DNA of 64,000 nt from Undibacterium sp. (GCF_030651495.1 NZ_JAUSFI010000088.1:58321-122320), one strand, 5' to 3'; shown: positions 40,753 through 52,666, numbered from the stretch's first letter. Numbers and translations are program-made. The notes: generated by a model not told the origin, from the sequence alone.

Positions 40753-42246
40753 ATGACTGACAAATGCCCTGCACCCTCTCACGCCAGTCTAGTCTGGTTC
40801 AGACGAGATTTACGTTGCTTTGATCATGCTGCACTGTATGCGGCGCTGAAACAAAGTCAAACTGTGTTTTGTGTCTTTATATTCGACAAAACCATACTTG
40901 ATCATTTGCCGGAGCATGACCGACGGGTACAGTTTATTCATCAAAGTATTGTCGAACTGGCGCATGAATTAGAAAAACTGGGAGGAAGCCTGATCGTACG
41001 GTATGGTCACGCCGAGCAGGAAATTCCGCGACTTGCCGCTCAATTGCAAGTTGATACAGTATTCGTCAATCATGATTATGAACCCCAGGCAGTGTTGCGC
41101 GACGACGCAATTCGGCATCATCTGGGACAATTGAATTGCCATTTTCTGAGCTTCAAAGATCAGGTCATCTTTGAAAAAGATGAAGTATTGACACTCTCCA
41201 ACACGCCTTTTTCAATTTTCACTCCTTACAAAAATGCCTGGTTAAAAAAATTCCTGGCTGAAGGCAGTGATTTTTACGCTACACCGTATCCGATTGAGCG
41301 GTACGCCAAACATCTGTCCGCACACACTGACAGGCAGATACCAGATGTGCAGCAAATGGGTTTTACAACGTCGGAACATTCTGCGCTGCCATTGCAAGGC
41401 GGCATGTCTGCTGGTAATGAATTATTCAAGGATTTTTTGTCACGCATCCATCATTATGAGGTGGCACGCAATTTCCCGGCCATCAAAGGCCCCTCCTATC
41501 TCTCGGTACACTTACGTTTTGGCACCGTATCCATTCGGCACCTGGTGCGTGAGGCGATTAACTGTACGCGTACCTCTGCTTCGATGCAAGGTGCACAGAT
41601 ATGGCTGTCAGAGCTGATCTGGCGTGATTTTTATTTCATGATTTTGCATCACCATCCACGTGTGGTTGGGCATTCTTTCAAACCAGATTATGATGCGATT
41701 CAATGGGAAAGTGGCACTTCAGCGGAAACCTCGTTTGCAGCGTGGTGCCAGGGGCGCACCGGTTACCCGCTGGTTGATGCTGCCATGCTGCAATTGAATC
41801 AAACGGGCTATATGCACAATCGTTTGCGCATGGTCACTGCATGTTTTCTCATCAAAGATCTTGGCATAGACTGGCGTTGGGGTGAGCGCTATTTTGCTTT
41901 GCACTTAAATGATTTTGACCTCTCTGCAAATAATGGCGGATGGCAATGGGCGGCATCGACAGGATGTGATGCGCAACCTTACTTTCGTATCTTCAACCCC
42001 GTAACGCAATCTGAAAAATTTGATCCGGATGGCAAATTCATTCGACGTTATCTGCCTCAGTTATCACGTTTGGATAACAAACAAATTCATGCGCCCTGGA
42101 AGTTAAGCAGCACTATCCTGAAACAGGCAGAAATTAGTTTGGGACACAATTATCCGGCGCCCATCGTCGACCATGATACAGCGCGTAAGCGGACACTGGA
42201 ACGCTATGCCGTAGTCAAAAAGCCGAGCAAAAAAATGGCACCTTGA
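40753..42246 (+). CDS. phr: Deoxyribodipyrimidine photo-lyase
   Basis: LVWFRRDLRCFDHAALYAAL, IWLSELIWRDFYFMIL, YMHNRLRMVTACFLIKDLGIDWRWGERYFALHLNDFDLSANNGGWQWAASTGCDAQPYFRIFNP. Confidence 0.98.
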   Translation: MTDKCPAPSHASLVWFRRDLRCFDHAALYAALKQSQTVFCVFIFDKTILDHLPEHDRRVQFIHQSIVELAHELEKLGGSLIVRYGHAEQEIPRLAAQLQVDTVFVNHDYEPQAVLRDDAIRHHLGQLNCHFLSFKDQVIFEKDEVLTLSNTPFSIFTPYKNAWLKKFLAEGSDFYATPYPIERYAKHLSAHTDRQIPDVQQMGFTTSEHSALPLQGGMSAGNELFKDFLSRIHHYEVARNFPAIKGPSYLSVHLRFGTVSIRHLVREAINCTRTSASMQGAQIWLSELIWRDFYFMILHHHPRVVGHSFKPDYDAIQWESGTSAETSFAAWCQGRTGYPLVDAAMLQLNQTGYMHNRLRMVTACFLIKDLGIDWRWGERYFALHLNDFDLSANNGGWQWAASTGCDAQPYFRIFNPVTQSEKFDPDGKFIRRYLPQLSRLDNKQIHAPWKLSSTILKQAEISLGHNYPAPIVDHDTARKRTLERYAVVKKPSKKMAP

Positions 42247-42272
42247 CGTATTTTTTCGTCAAGGTGCCATTT
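42233..42272 (-). terminator. Intrinsic terminator for the pil-chp operon, embedded in the 3' end of phr
   Basis: AAATGGCACCTTGACG / CGTCAAGGTGCCATTT perfect 16-bp stem, 8-nt loop, followed on the minus strand by a T run. Confidence 0.8.
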
Positions 42273-42301
42273 AAATTGCATTGCCGTGGGTTAGACTTAA
42301 A

Positions 42302-45300
42302 TCAGATCATGACTGATTCCGGCCCGACAAAACGGGTAATCGCTCCCAACAAATCATCTTCACGGTAAGGTTTGCCAAAATATTCGTTGACGCCCAACTC
42401 TGCAGCATAATTTCTATGTTTATCTGCCGTACGTGAAGTGATCATAATGATGGGGATGTGACTGGTACGTGCGTCACTACGGACATTACGAGTCAAGTCA
42501 AATCCATCCATGCGTGGCATCTCGATATCGACCAACATGATATCTGGCGTAACCGACTGCAACTGCTCCAGCGCATCGATACCATCTTTGGCTAACACCA
42601 CGTGATACCCCTCACGCAACAATAAACGCTGGGTAACGCGACGCACGGTGAGCGAATCATCGACTACCATCACGGTTTGCTGAGTACGCAGGCCTTGTAC
42701 CGGCACGACTTGTACATTGGCGGCATCCACATCCAGATTAGCGATGGCTCCCATCTCTACGCCAACGCCGGCAAGTTGTACATCGCCATGAGGCGCATGC
42801 TTATGCTCGCGCTCATGTTCCATTTTTTGTGCAAAAGGGACAGGATTGAGAATTAAAACGATATCCCCAGAACCCAATACGGTAGCACCGGCAATCCCTG
42901 CCATCCTTGCTAACTGTGGACCTACATTTTTAACAACAACCTCACGATTGCCAACAATGTCATCCACATGAATCGCTACGCGATCATTGCCGCTCTTCAT
43001 GATCAGCAACGGTGAGTATTGCTGAGCCACCGGCGCAACATCATGTTCACCAAGTATGCTCGACAAATAATACATAGGCACACGACTTCCTTGCCACATG
43101 ATTGCGCCATCATTATAGGCATTCGCCAGCACGGCCGCCTTCAGTTGCTGAACCTGCTCAACCAGTACGGAAGGGACTGCAAAAGTCTTGCCGCCGGCAG
43201 AAAGAATAACCACCTGTGTTACCGCCAAAGTCAAAGGCAAGTGGATCGTAAAATGCGCACCTTTACCCTCGATCGAATTGACCGCAACACGGCCACCCAA
43301 AGATGCCGCTTCAGACCGCACGACGTCCATACCGACACCACGCCCAGCCAATTCGGTCACTTCACTGGCGGTCGAGAAACCGGGTTCAAAAATCAGATTC
43401 ACAACTTCGGCATCACTGACGCTATCTTCATAACCAAGTAAGCCTACCGTTTTTGCTTTGTCACGAATCCGCCCCAGGTTCAAACCCTGCCCATCGTCAG
43501 TGAAGTGGATAACCACCTCATTTCCTTCCTGACGAATTTCAATCAGAAGTTCACCAACCTCTTGCTTGCCCTGCTCGCGACGCTGCTCGCGTGACTCAAT
43601 GCCATGCACAATCGCGTTACGCAGCAAATGTTCAAAAGGACCGGCCATTTTTTCCAGAACGCTACGATCAATCTCTATCGAGGTGCCACGAATATCGAGA
43701 TTGACGCGCTTATCTACCTCTTTTGAAGTTTGCCGTGTCACCCTATATAAACGCTCGGAAATACTGGCAAATGGAATCATCCTGACCCGCATCAGATCCT
43801 GTTGCAATTCACGTGTCAAACGTGCCTGTACATGCAAATCATTAGAGGCACCATCAATAGTGCGATGTAGATTTTGCTGAACGGTGGCCACGTCACTGAC
43901 ACTTTCGGCCATCATGCGAGTCAATTCTTGCAAACGGGTGAAACGATCAAATTCCAGAGGATCAAATTCCCGGTCTGCCGAATGTGCCATACGCGACGTG
44001 ATTTGTGTTTCCGCCTGTATTTCAACTTCACGCAATTGATCACGCAAACGATTCACGTTTTCGGTCAATTCGGCCAGTGACGATTTCAAGGTACCAACCT
44101 CATTCTCAAGCTTGGAGCGTGAAATTGACACTTCACCAGCCTGGTTCACCAAACGATCCAAAATATCAGCGCGGACACGAACAAGGGGAACGGGTACCGT
44201 TGGAGCTAATGGCGCTGCCATCTGGGCTGTTGGCATTTTTGCTGCCCTGATCGATTGCAACGGCATCAATGGTGAAAGACTCACCAGTTCTCGAACCGGC
44301 TCCACCTCAGCATGAGGCTCGGATCCCATTGAGGTCTGGAATTGATCTATTTCCTGTGCAGTGCTTAGTTCTTGCTCGGGGCTATCACTGGCTGGTGCCA
44401 AGGGATTTTGCAATCGATCGAATAACTGCATACTGTAATCATGTCTGGACAACAAATCGTCCAGCAATGGCTGCCGCACTGCGCTGCCTGTATGCATGAG
44501 GCTTTCGATACGCGCTTCCATGTCATGCGTATGTTGCCCCAATTGCATGGCTCCCGCCATACGAGCACTACCTTTAATCGTGTGCATCAAACGCAGAATA
44601 GCTTGCGGTATAGAGGTGTCCTCAGGATGCTGCTGCCATGAGCGCAGTAATTGCCCCACCATAGGCAGCAAATCATTACCTTCTTCGATAAAGACTGGCA
44701 ACAAATCAATATCCAGGTCATCTTTAAGGCGTACTTCAAATCCCGCAGAAGGTGTTGCAGTATCATAGACCGGAGCAGGAATCATCACTTGCTGCAATGT
44801 CTGAACATCAGAAAACGACTCTTCAGACCCAGCGTCATCCAATAAAACGGCGTCGTCATGCGCCGACAGTGTTACGTCTTCCACCTCAGATGAATCAGCG
44901 ATTACTGTAGTAGCAACTTCAGGTTCAAATAAGTCTGATGTTGCATCGCCATCACCTTGCATATCATTTATTAATGATATTTCATCTGATGGTACATTTT
45001 TTTCAGTTGCATCAATTACATCAGATAGATCTGTCGAATCAAGTATCTCGTTGGTTGATGTAATGAACTCATCATCATAAATACCAGCGCCAGAACGTAC
45101 AATGATCACTTGTAGCAATTTTTCCAGATGACGAATTTCAGCCGGGGCATGATCTGCCATTTCAGAAAGCGCAAATTTCTGCAACATCCGCTTAATGCAC
45201 TCAACTGAGCGGTCAAGCGTATCAAATTCATTGAGATCCAGATTAACCGGATGCCTCTCTAATCGTTGCAATACCAACTCCAGACTGTGAGCTAGTTCTT

Positions 45301-48300
45301 GCGCAGCGGTTAATCCTACCGTAGCCGAACTACCGGCAAGAGAGTGCGCTGCGTGCACTGCGTGCCGAGAAACATGACGCGACGGTTCATGACGCCACTC
45401 TGAAAAATCCTGCGATAAAAAGCGCACGATCTCATCAGTCTCAGCCATATAAATAGTGTGCAAGGGCAAGCTAATTTCAATATCACCGATCCGTTTGATA
45501 TTGTCATCCTGCGCAAATACTGGCTCGGACAAATCAGGAAATTCAATGATTTGAGCACTGCCTTGATCTATTTCTGGTGCTGCTTCAGCCTCAATCTGAA
45601 CTTGAATCACGGCTTCAGTCGGACTTGACACGGGTGCTGCGACAGGAATTTCTTCGAAAAAACTCAGAGCTTCCTCTGCCAATGTGGGTTCAGGTTCATG
45701 AGCGGAGAGGTCAGTCATTACAGCAGGCCCCACCGCCTCCTCGCCGAACATTTCATCAGTAAAAATTAATTCTTGCACATCAGATTCTGATGAATCCAAA
45801 ACTACCGGTTCTTCGATGAGAGGTGCATATTCATCGACAGGTTTGTTATCGACAATTTCCTCAAAAGGCAAAGTCGCTACAATTTCCTCACTCAATTGCT
45901 CATTAACAAACTCAGCAGGTTGCTCATCAAGTTTTTCATTCAGCAATTTAACCTGATCATCCATCACGGCATCTGAATCGGACTCTGATATCGCCGGCAA
46001 AATGACGTCAACATCTTCAGCAACAATAGCCGCAGACTCAAAAGAGACATGCGCATCATGCTCGGCAGCAAACACAAAATCTTGTCCGGACTTGACACAT
46101 TCTGCGGCTGCGATAATCGCTGCGCCGGTTCTTTCAGAATGCCCGGTATGCTTCAAATCCTCCACCCAGGCAGACAACTCTGGCTCGGTCAAATCCAGCA
46201 ATGTGTATAGTTGCTCTGCGCCATCACGTGATTCAGACAACCACAAATTCATGACTTGCTCAATATTCCAGGCCGCTTCACCAAACGCCATCAGACCGAC
46301 CATGCGGCCACTTCCTTTTAGCGTATGAAAAGATCTACGCAAACTGATTAGATGTTCTTGATTACTAGGGTCAAGTCGAGATAATGGAACAGTGTCACGA
46401 ACAAAACTGAGCACTTCATCCGCTTCCTGCAAGAATATTTCCAGTAATTCAGCATCGATAGCATCATCACTGACAGGTAAATCCGATACATGAGCGATTT
46501 CCTGAGTATTGTTTACCTGCGTCGTGGCAACCACAATCTCGTTCAAAGCTTCAGGAGACGTACTGAAATTAGATTTATCCAACAAATCAATCGCCGCCCG
46601 CGCTCTGGCGCTGGCATCCGTATCATCAAGCAAGGTCGCCACTGAACGTTCAGATTCAAGTGAGTCTTTAAGCTGCGCCTGTAATTTTGAATTGTTTGGC
46701 TCATCTACGAGTGAAACAGCAAGTCTGGCGGATTCATTCTGCTGGTTAGCCAACTCCTGCTCTGCAGTGACTACATCCAGTTGCTGGGTTGCGGTCTCCA
46801 TCTGTATTGATGGCAGCAACTCTTTCTCGGCGGTTTTTTCTAATAAATTGGAGCGAAACAGTCCAACCGAGGGATCAAAAATAAACTTCTTCTTCGCCAA
46901 CTCAGGTTGGTTTTGTAGTGTTTCAATAAAAAATGATAATGCGCCTATGTTTTGTGCGACATTCCGATAAGCATCTGCATCAGCACTTGCGTCTCCCACA
47001 TCAGTCACGTTAGCGAACTGGCTCACCATCACGCGCGTGTGCTCAACCGCGAGCATTGCATCATCCTGATCAAGAATTGCCAGTGCGCCAGCAATCTGGT
47101 GCAAAATAGCATCAACCGGAATTAATACTTCCTTGTTAGCTGAGTCACGGAAATATTCATCTAGTGTTTTTTCGACTTGCCTTAGACTTGATTGCATTTC
47201 TGCAACCAGCACCGCTATAGTTTTTCTTTGCTGCGCTTCTTTTGAGATATCCCCCATCCAACCTGCCTGCGTAGGCGGTTCGTCACCTGAAACCACTGCG
47301 AGCAATCTCGCCGCAATTTCGTCGGCTCTCTCGGAAAAATGTGCTGGAAGATGCGTAAGTTGATCTAGGGTATTCTCAACAAATAACAAACTGGTTGCCA
47401 GTTCCAATCCTATCTTGCTTCTGTCTGATGAACTTTCTGCATGACGGGCAATGCCACTAAGTTCACGCAAAAGTTTGGATAAAGGAGGAGAATTTAAATT
47501 GGATCCCGAATCAGCCAGATCCTTCATTTTTTGCGAAAACTTATCACCAAGACCAGTATCACCGTTAGTAATTCGGCTCCATAAATTTTTAACGCCAGAC
47601 AGTTGTTCTTTAGCTGTTGCTAATACACCAGCAGAAATCTGTCCGTAATTTTTTTGTTCATAATTAAAAGGAACCTGATTATTCAAGCGATATGCCGTGC
47701 GTATTTGCGCGACAAAAGGAGATGGATGCTCAACTTGCGCAATAAAGAACAAGGCGTCTCGCAACAAGCGCTCGGGAATATTTGAAACTCCCTCAACCAA
47801 GCGTCTGATTTGTAGATTAATGCGGCCAAAAATTTGTTTCACATACTGCTTGTTTTCAATCGCCCCCTGCGCGACAGCCTCTGCAAAACCACGCATCACC
47901 AGCCAGAATGCCTTGGATTGAGAAGTATTTTGTGCTTGTTCGATCTCCCTGATCAAGTCATGCATTGACTGCACTGCATTAAGTTGCTGCGCATCGTCCT
48001 TGCTTGTCAATACGGTGAGTAAAAGTTTTTCGAAACGCTGTCTCAAACTTAAATAATTGATTGGTGCTACATTTTGCACTAGTGTCAATTCAGGAATTTT
48101 TTCATGCACTGACAGCGAGGGGAAAAACAAATCTGCAGGGTGAATTCTTTCTGCGCCCTTAATTTCCAATAACGCTCGGTAATAAGGAAATAATCGCACT
48201 GGTTGGTGCGCACTACCTGACAACAGGTCTTCCAAATAACGCAAAACAGCATGAAAAGCATCGACAATAATATCAATGTGGGCGCGATTAATTTCGAGTT

Positions 48301-48601
48301 GCCCAGATTGCAAACGGTCAATTAAATCTTCAATGGTTTCCGTAACAATAGATACACCATCAACATCAACGATCTGCAAAGCGCCATGCGCCTGATGCAA
48401 ATAGCTCTTGGCGTGCAACAGGGTCGTCGACCGTGCCTCGGCGTCCTGATCGATTGCATCCGATAACAATTTCCCCGCATTGGTAATTGTTTCGCGTACT
48501 TCGGCCATTACCCAGGATAAGGGGCCAATATCAAACTGCTCATGGGAAGTTTCTGGAGAATTAGAAAAACCGGATGTCATGCGTGTACCCCGCAAACTCA
48601 A
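42302..48601 (-). CDS. chpA: ChpA/PilL-type hybrid CheA histidine kinase with several Hpt domains, HATPase, CheW-like and C-terminal REC
   Basis: Three visible Hpt-like motifs (SFHTLKGSGRMVG, AAHSLAGSSATVG, LMHTIKGSARMAG); HLLRNAIVHGIESREQR, GRGVGMDVVRSE; C-terminal MVVDDSLTVRRVTQRLL..MLVDIEMPRMDG. Confidence 0.95.
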   Translation of the reverse strand: MSLRGTRMTSGFSNSPETSHEQFDIGPLSWVMAEVRETITNAGKLLSDAIDQDAEARSTTLLHAKSYLHQAHGALQIVDVDGVSIVTETIEDLIDRLQSGQLEINRAHIDIIVDAFHAVLRYLEDLLSGSAHQPVRLFPYYRALLEIKGAERIHPADLFFPSLSVHEKIPELTLVQNVAPINYLSLRQRFEKLLLTVLTSKDDAQQLNAVQSMHDLIREIEQAQNTSQSKAFWLVMRGFAEAVAQGAIENKQYVKQIFGRINLQIRRLVEGVSNIPERLLRDALFFIAQVEHPSPFVAQIRTAYRLNNQVPFNYEQKNYGQISAGVLATAKEQLSGVKNLWSRITNGDTGLGDKFSQKMKDLADSGSNLNSPPLSKLLRELSGIARHAESSSDRSKIGLELATSLLFVENTLDQLTHLPAHFSERADEIAARLLAVVSGDEPPTQAGWMGDISKEAQQRKTIAVLVAEMQSSLRQVEKTLDEYFRDSANKEVLIPVDAILHQIAGALAILDQDDAMLAVEHTRVMVSQFANVTDVGDASADADAYRNVAQNIGALSFFIETLQNQPELAKKKFIFDPSVGLFRSNLLEKTAEKELLPSIQMETATQQLDVVTAEQELANQQNESARLAVSLVDEPNNSKLQAQLKDSLESERSVATLLDDTDASARARAAIDLLDKSNFSTSPEALNEIVVATTQVNNTQEIAHVSDLPVSDDAIDAELLEIFLQEADEVLSFVRDTVPLSRLDPSNQEHLISLRRSFHTLKGSGRMVGLMAFGEAAWNIEQVMNLWLSESRDGAEQLYTLLDLTEPELSAWVEDLKHTGHSERTGAAIIAAAECVKSGQDFVFAAEHDAHVSFESAAIVAEDVDVILPAISESDSDAVMDDQVKLLNEKLDEQPAEFVNEQLSEEIVATLPFEEIVDNKPVDEYAPLIEEPVVLDSSESDVQELIFTDEMFGEEAVGPAVMTDLSAHEPEPTLAEEALSFFEEIPVAAPVSSPTEAVIQVQIEAEAAPEIDQGSAQIIEFPDLSEPVFAQDDNIKRIGDIEISLPLHTIYMAETDEIVRFLSQDFSEWRHEPSRHVSRHAVHAAHSLAGSSATVGLTAAQELAHSLELVLQRLERHPVNLDLNEFDTLDRSVECIKRMLQKFALSEMADHAPAEIRHLEKLLQVIIVRSGAGIYDDEFITSTNEILDSTDLSDVIDATEKNVPSDEISLINDMQGDGDATSDLFEPEVATTVIADSSEVEDVTLSAHDDAVLLDDAGSEESFSDVQTLQQVMIPAPVYDTATPSAGFEVRLKDDLDIDLLPVFIEEGNDLLPMVGQLLRSWQQHPEDTSIPQAILRLMHTIKGSARMAGAMQLGQHTHDMEARIESLMHTGSAVRQPLLDDLLSRHDYSMQLFDRLQNPLAPASDSPEQELSTAQEIDQFQTSMGSEPHAEVEPVRELVSLSPLMPLQSIRAAKMPTAQMAAPLAPTVPVPLVRVRADILDRLVNQAGEVSISRSKLENEVGTLKSSLAELTENVNRLRDQLREVEIQAETQITSRMAHSADREFDPLEFDRFTRLQELTRMMAESVSDVATVQQNLHRTIDGASNDLHVQARLTRELQQDLMRVRMIPFASISERLYRVTRQTSKEVDKRVNLDIRGTSIEIDRSVLEKMAGPFEHLLRNAIVHGIESREQRREQGKQEVGELLIEIRQEGNEVVIHFTDDGQGLNLGRIRDKAKTVGLLGYEDSVSDAEVVNLIFEPGFSTASEVTELAGRGVGMDVVRSEAASLGGRVAVNSIEGKGAHFTIHLPLTLAVTQVVILSAGGKTFAVPSVLVEQVQQLKAAVLANAYNDGAIMWQGSRVPMYYLSSILGEHDVAPVAQQYSPLLIMKSGNDRVAIHVDDIVGNREVVVKNVGPQLARMAGIAGATVLGSGDIVLILNPVPFAQKMEHEREHKHAPHGDVQLAGVGVEMGAIANLDVDAANVQVVPVQGLRTQQTVMVVDDSLTVRRVTQRLLLREGYHVVLAKDGIDALEQLQSVTPDIMLVDIEMPRMDGFDLTRNVRSDARTSHIPIIMITSRTADKHRNYAAELGVNEYFGKPYREDDLLGAITRFVGPESVMI

Positions 48602-48675
48602 AGGGCGACAGACCGGAGTCTATCGCCGTGCATTTATGATCAGGCTGCAATCACTCTCAGCCCGTGACTGAAATA

Positions 48676-51009
48676 TCAGGCAGTAACCCGGAAACGGGAA
48701 ACTGAGTTCTTAAGCTCTTCAGCCAACATCGACAACTCCATAATCGATTGCGCAGTTTGTTGTGTACCGCTCTGGGTTTGTTCGGTAATGGTCAAAATAT
48801 GCTGAATGTTTTGTGCCACGCCATTTGCGGAAGTTGCCTGCTGCTCGGTCGCTAGGGATATACCCTGAATCAGTTCTGCCAAGCGATTAGAAACACTACG
48901 AATCTCAGACAAGGCCGTACCGGCCGCGTCAGACAACTTCGCCCCCTCAACCACACCCTGCGTTGATTTTTCCATCGCAGCAACTGCATCGTGGGTATCA
49001 GTCTGAATCGTACGTACCAGCGCACCGATCTGCTTGGTTGCTTCAGCCGAACGCTCGGCTAATCGCTGCACCTCTTCTGCAACCACTGAGAAACCGCGAC
49101 CGGCTTCGCCTGCGGATGCGGCCTGAATCGCAGCGTTCAACGCCAAAACGTTGGTCTGTTCAGTAATATCGGAAATCAGCTCAGTAATTTCACCAATTTC
49201 TTGAGACGATTCGCCGAGTCGTTTAATACGCTTGGAGGTTTCCTGAATTTGCTCACGAATTTCATTCATACCCTTGATCGCGTTCTCCACCGCATTTGCA
49301 CCCTGTTCTGCCGCAACAACCGATTGCCGCGCAACCTCTGCGGATTCATTGGCTGAGCGTGAAACTTCAGTAATATCATTCGCCATAGTCGTTACCGCCT
49401 GACCAGCGTCAGCAATTTCTCTAGACTGCTGATGCGATGCTTCGAGCAAGTCATTAGAAACACTTTGCGCCTGAGAAGAGGCTGAAGTAACCTGAACTGC
49501 CGTATTAGTTACACGACCAACCAAACCGCGTAATTCTTCTACAGTGTAATTAACCGAGTCAGCGATCGCGCCAGTAATATCCTCTGACACTGTCGCCTGC
49601 ACCGTCAAGTCGCCATCGGCCACTTCCTGCAATTCGTTCATCAATCGCAAAATCGCGGCCTGATTCTGATCGTTAGCAGCCTTCGCTTCTTCTTCCTGCT
49701 TCTGGGCTTGCAACATTTGCGCATCGGCCTCTTGTCGTCGTGCATCCGCTTCCTTGGCACGATTGCGGCTATCTTGTAACAGTACCAGCGCAATTCCCGT
49801 CGCAGCGGCCAATGTCATTAATGCACTGAGCAAAATCAACCAGAATGAAAAATTGCTAGAATCCTGTTGTCCGGTGTATGTTTTTTGCAATTTAGTGATT
49901 TTTTGCTTCAAATCCTCATTTTCATTAAACAGTAATTGTTCTGATTGTTTCGCAGCAATAAAGTTTTGCAGATTACCCAGAATACTGGAAACCGATAACT
50001 GATATTCAGCAAAAGCTTTTTGCAATTCGGTTAATTTTTCACGTGTATCCGCATCCTTGGTGGGGCTGAGTCGCAAAATTTCGCTACCATTAAGGAAACC
50101 ATCAACAAGATCACGGAAAGTATTAGTATCTTTGCCCAATAAAAATGCAGTTTCGGGATTAACACCCTCTGAAGTCAAAAATTCATTCGCACTTCGGCCC
50201 AAACGCTGAGTCAACATAACCAACTGACTTGAAGCAGAAATTTCACGAGCGGAACCGCCGCTTTGTACCTTTAATGTAGAAATTTGTTCAGTCAATTCCA
50301 ACAATACTGGCGACAAGGTATTTAGCTTTTGCAAAGTCTCTCCGAACCCCGTCAATTCCTTACGTAATTTCAAAATTGTTTCAGCAGCCTTGTCGGAATT
50401 TTTCCATGCCTTTTGTGTATCTTTTAATACTGGCTCTAGATTGGAATCAGGCCCGTCAACATCGCGACCCAGATATGCGCCTCCGTTCAGCAGTACGTTC
50501 AAATCATTATTGAGCTCCTTGCGACTTTCCTCGAGTTGCTTAAACGCAGCAGGATTACCCTGAATCGCATTTGGCGCCGCCTTACCGATACGCTGGGAAT
50601 GCATCAGTGCATCACCTGAAATCTGCGCTTGCGTAGAAATCAAAGTAGATTGTTTTGCATTCAGCCACACGAAGAATAGACTTAGCGACAAAGCCACGCC
50701 CATTGCAATCAACAGAACACGGATCTGTCGTTGCAAAGGTAAATGACCGATTAGTGGAAGTCGGATGTCTCCGCCTTTTTCAAGGGCATCACCAATAAAA
50801 GTCGCATCGGCATGGCTAGTAACATGTTTCTTGATCGGTGCTTCAACTTGAATTCCGTCATGCTGTTCCGACATCGGAGACAGCATTTTTACATTACTTG
50901 CCTCTTCGAAAGAATCAGCAGCATTATTGAACTCCCGTGTACCAACTTCTGCTAGGTCAAGTTCTTGATCTTGTTTATTTTTTGACAAAAACGGTAGTTT
51001 AAACGCCAT
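48676..51009 (-). CDS. pilJ: Methyl-accepting chemotaxis protein PilJ
   Basis: [58 protein letters not shown]; operon context. Confidence 0.95.
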   Translation of the reverse strand: MAFKLPFLSKNKQDQELDLAEVGTREFNNAADSFEEASNVKMLSPMSEQHDGIQVEAPIKKHVTSHADATFIGDALEKGGDIRLPLIGHLPLQRQIRVLLIAMGVALSLSLFFVWLNAKQSTLISTQAQISGDALMHSQRIGKAAPNAIQGNPAAFKQLEESRKELNNDLNVLLNGGAYLGRDVDGPDSNLEPVLKDTQKAWKNSDKAAETILKLRKELTGFGETLQKLNTLSPVLLELTEQISTLKVQSGGSAREISASSQLVMLTQRLGRSANEFLTSEGVNPETAFLLGKDTNTFRDLVDGFLNGSEILRLSPTKDADTREKLTELQKAFAEYQLSVSSILGNLQNFIAAKQSEQLLFNENEDLKQKITKLQKTYTGQQDSSNFSFWLILLSALMTLAAATGIALVLLQDSRNRAKEADARRQEADAQMLQAQKQEEEAKAANDQNQAAILRLMNELQEVADGDLTVQATVSEDITGAIADSVNYTVEELRGLVGRVTNTAVQVTSASSQAQSVSNDLLEASHQQSREIADAGQAVTTMANDITEVSRSANESAEVARQSVVAAEQGANAVENAIKGMNEIREQIQETSKRIKRLGESSQEIGEITELISDITEQTNVLALNAAIQAASAGEAGRGFSVVAEEVQRLAERSAEATKQIGALVRTIQTDTHDAVAAMEKSTQGVVEGAKLSDAAGTALSEIRSVSNRLAELIQGISLATEQQATSANGVAQNIQHILTITEQTQSGTQQTAQSIMELSMLAEELKNSVSRFRVTA

Positions 51010-51057
51010 TACTAGGTCTCCTAATCGATTGAAATGCTGTACTATTTTTATTGTAAA

Positions 51058-51651
51058 TCATAAGCCCACGTGCAAAAATTCCTGATTTTGCACCAGCAAT
51101 GACAAACTGAGTTCAGACCAGAGATTGCCATCAAGGTCACGATACTGTTTAACTACCCAAGGCTTATTACCATAACTACCAGAGTCAATCTCGACTATCG
51201 TCTGCGCGTCCATCTCACTTGAGTTACGCAACCCAAGCACCTGCGTAACCAGCAGACCGCTATTAAAAGCCAAACCAGGCGCAAAGGCGACAACCCGACA
51301 AGACGACTCCAACTTAGTTGGCTGACGGCCATCAAATCGCTCCAGATCGACCACACTAGTCAAATTGCCACGTATATTTGACACGCCAAGATACCAATCT
51401 TTAGTCAGCGGCACTTTTACCATACTGCCGGCTGTGACAATTTCACCAGCCTCGCGCAAATCAAGCAAATACCGAGACTGCCCAATCAGAATACCCAACT
51501 GATTAACACGAACCTGCGAGCCACTCTGCGCAGCCTGCATGCGCGCCATCAACTGTGACTGAAACTCCCGCAATCGGGTTCGACGCACCGCAGGATCAGG
51601 CTTGGCTATTTCTGACCCCGTCGCCATGGGCTCGCGCAAAGTTTGGTTCAT
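51058..51651 (-). CDS. pilI: CheW-like protein PilI
   Basis: VPLTKDWYLGVSNIRGNLTSVVDLERF; position between pilJ and pilH. Confidence 0.92.
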   Translation of the reverse strand: MNQTLREPMATGSEIAKPDPAVRRTRLREFQSQLMARMQAAQSGSQVRVNQLGILIGQSRYLLDLREAGEIVTAGSMVKVPLTKDWYLGVSNIRGNLTSVVDLERFDGRQPTKLESSCRVVAFAPGLAFNSGLLVTQVLGLRNSSEMDAQTIVEIDSGSYGNKPWVVKQYRDLDGNLWSELSLSLLVQNQEFLHVGL

Positions 51652-51663
51652 AACATAGTCCGA

Positions 51664-52029
51664 TTAAGCAAGAGCGGAGATTTTTGCCAGCAATTCCTGT
51701 GGATCAATAGGCTTAACCAAATAGTCACGGGCACCTTGACGCAAGCCCCATATACGGTCAGTTTCTTGATTTTTACTGGTGCAAATTATCACCGGAATAT
51801 CTTGAGTCTCAGGGTCACGGGCTATGGCTCGAGTGATCTGGAACCCGTTTTGTCCAGGCATAACAACATCCATTAGTATCAATTGTGGTTTGTCTGCCTT
51901 AATTTTGGTTAAAGCTTCTTCACCATTTTCTGCAGTGGAAACCGAGAAACCATTCTTAATCAGAATATCTGTCAAAAAGTATCGTTCAGTGGGGGAATCA
52001 TCGACCACTAAAATTTTTTGTATGCCCAT
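51664..52029 (-). CDS. pilH: Response regulator PilH
   Basis: ILVVDDSPTERYFLTDILIKNGFSVSTAENGEEAL, LILMDVVMPGQNGFQ. Confidence 0.93.
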   Translation of the reverse strand: MGIQKILVVDDSPTERYFLTDILIKNGFSVSTAENGEEALTKIKADKPQLILMDVVMPGQNGFQITRAIARDPETQDIPVIICTSKNQETDRIWGLRQGARDYLVKPIDPQELLAKISALA

Positions 52030-52060
52030 TTTTTTACCTTAATCTAAAATTACTTTAAAA

Positions 52061-52462
52061 TTATTTGGATGGAGCCACTGACGTGTAGTTGCGAACGGTT
52101 CTGAGTAAACTATCTTTGGTGAATGGCTTGGTCAAATATTCATCCGAACCCACCATCGCTCCCCGTGCCCGATCAAATAAGCCATCTTTTGATGACAACA
52201 TAATCACAGGCGTATTACGGAATTTGGCACTTTTCTTGATCAGGGCGCAAGTCTGATAACCATCCAGCCTAGGCATGAGAATGTCGCAAAAAATCAGATC
52301 CGGATGAGAATCATTGATTTTAGCTAACGCATCAAAACCATCTTCCGCCAAAACCACTTTGTAGCCCACTTGCCCTAAAAATATCTCGGCTGATCGGCGT
52401 ATGGTGCTGCTATCGTCTATCACCATGATTTTTAAATTTTCGTTACCGTTCAGCGATGACAT
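52061..52462 (-). CDS. pilG: Response regulator PilG
   Basis: IMVIDDSSTIRRSAEIFLGQVGYKVVLAEDGFDAL, LIFCDILMPRLDGYQTC. Confidence 0.93.
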   Translation of the reverse strand: MSSLNGNENLKIMVIDDSSTIRRSAEIFLGQVGYKVVLAEDGFDALAKINDSHPDLIFCDILMPRLDGYQTCALIKKSAKFRNTPVIMLSSKDGLFDRARGAMVGSDEYLTKPFTKDSLLRTVRNYTSVAPSK

Positions 52463-52666
52463 AAGATTAGATCTCAGATTAGCTAGGTTAAAAGTCAAAC
52501 AGCACTTTAACAAAATTTATCAATCTTGCGCCATTTTTTTCCATGAATAAACATTTAGTACAACACGACACCTAACTTTCGGTACGCAACACGCTGAACA
52601 TAGCGCACACAAGACCCCCAAAGACTAAAAAACTGAGGTTTACATCTACTCCATTTATTGCAATTA

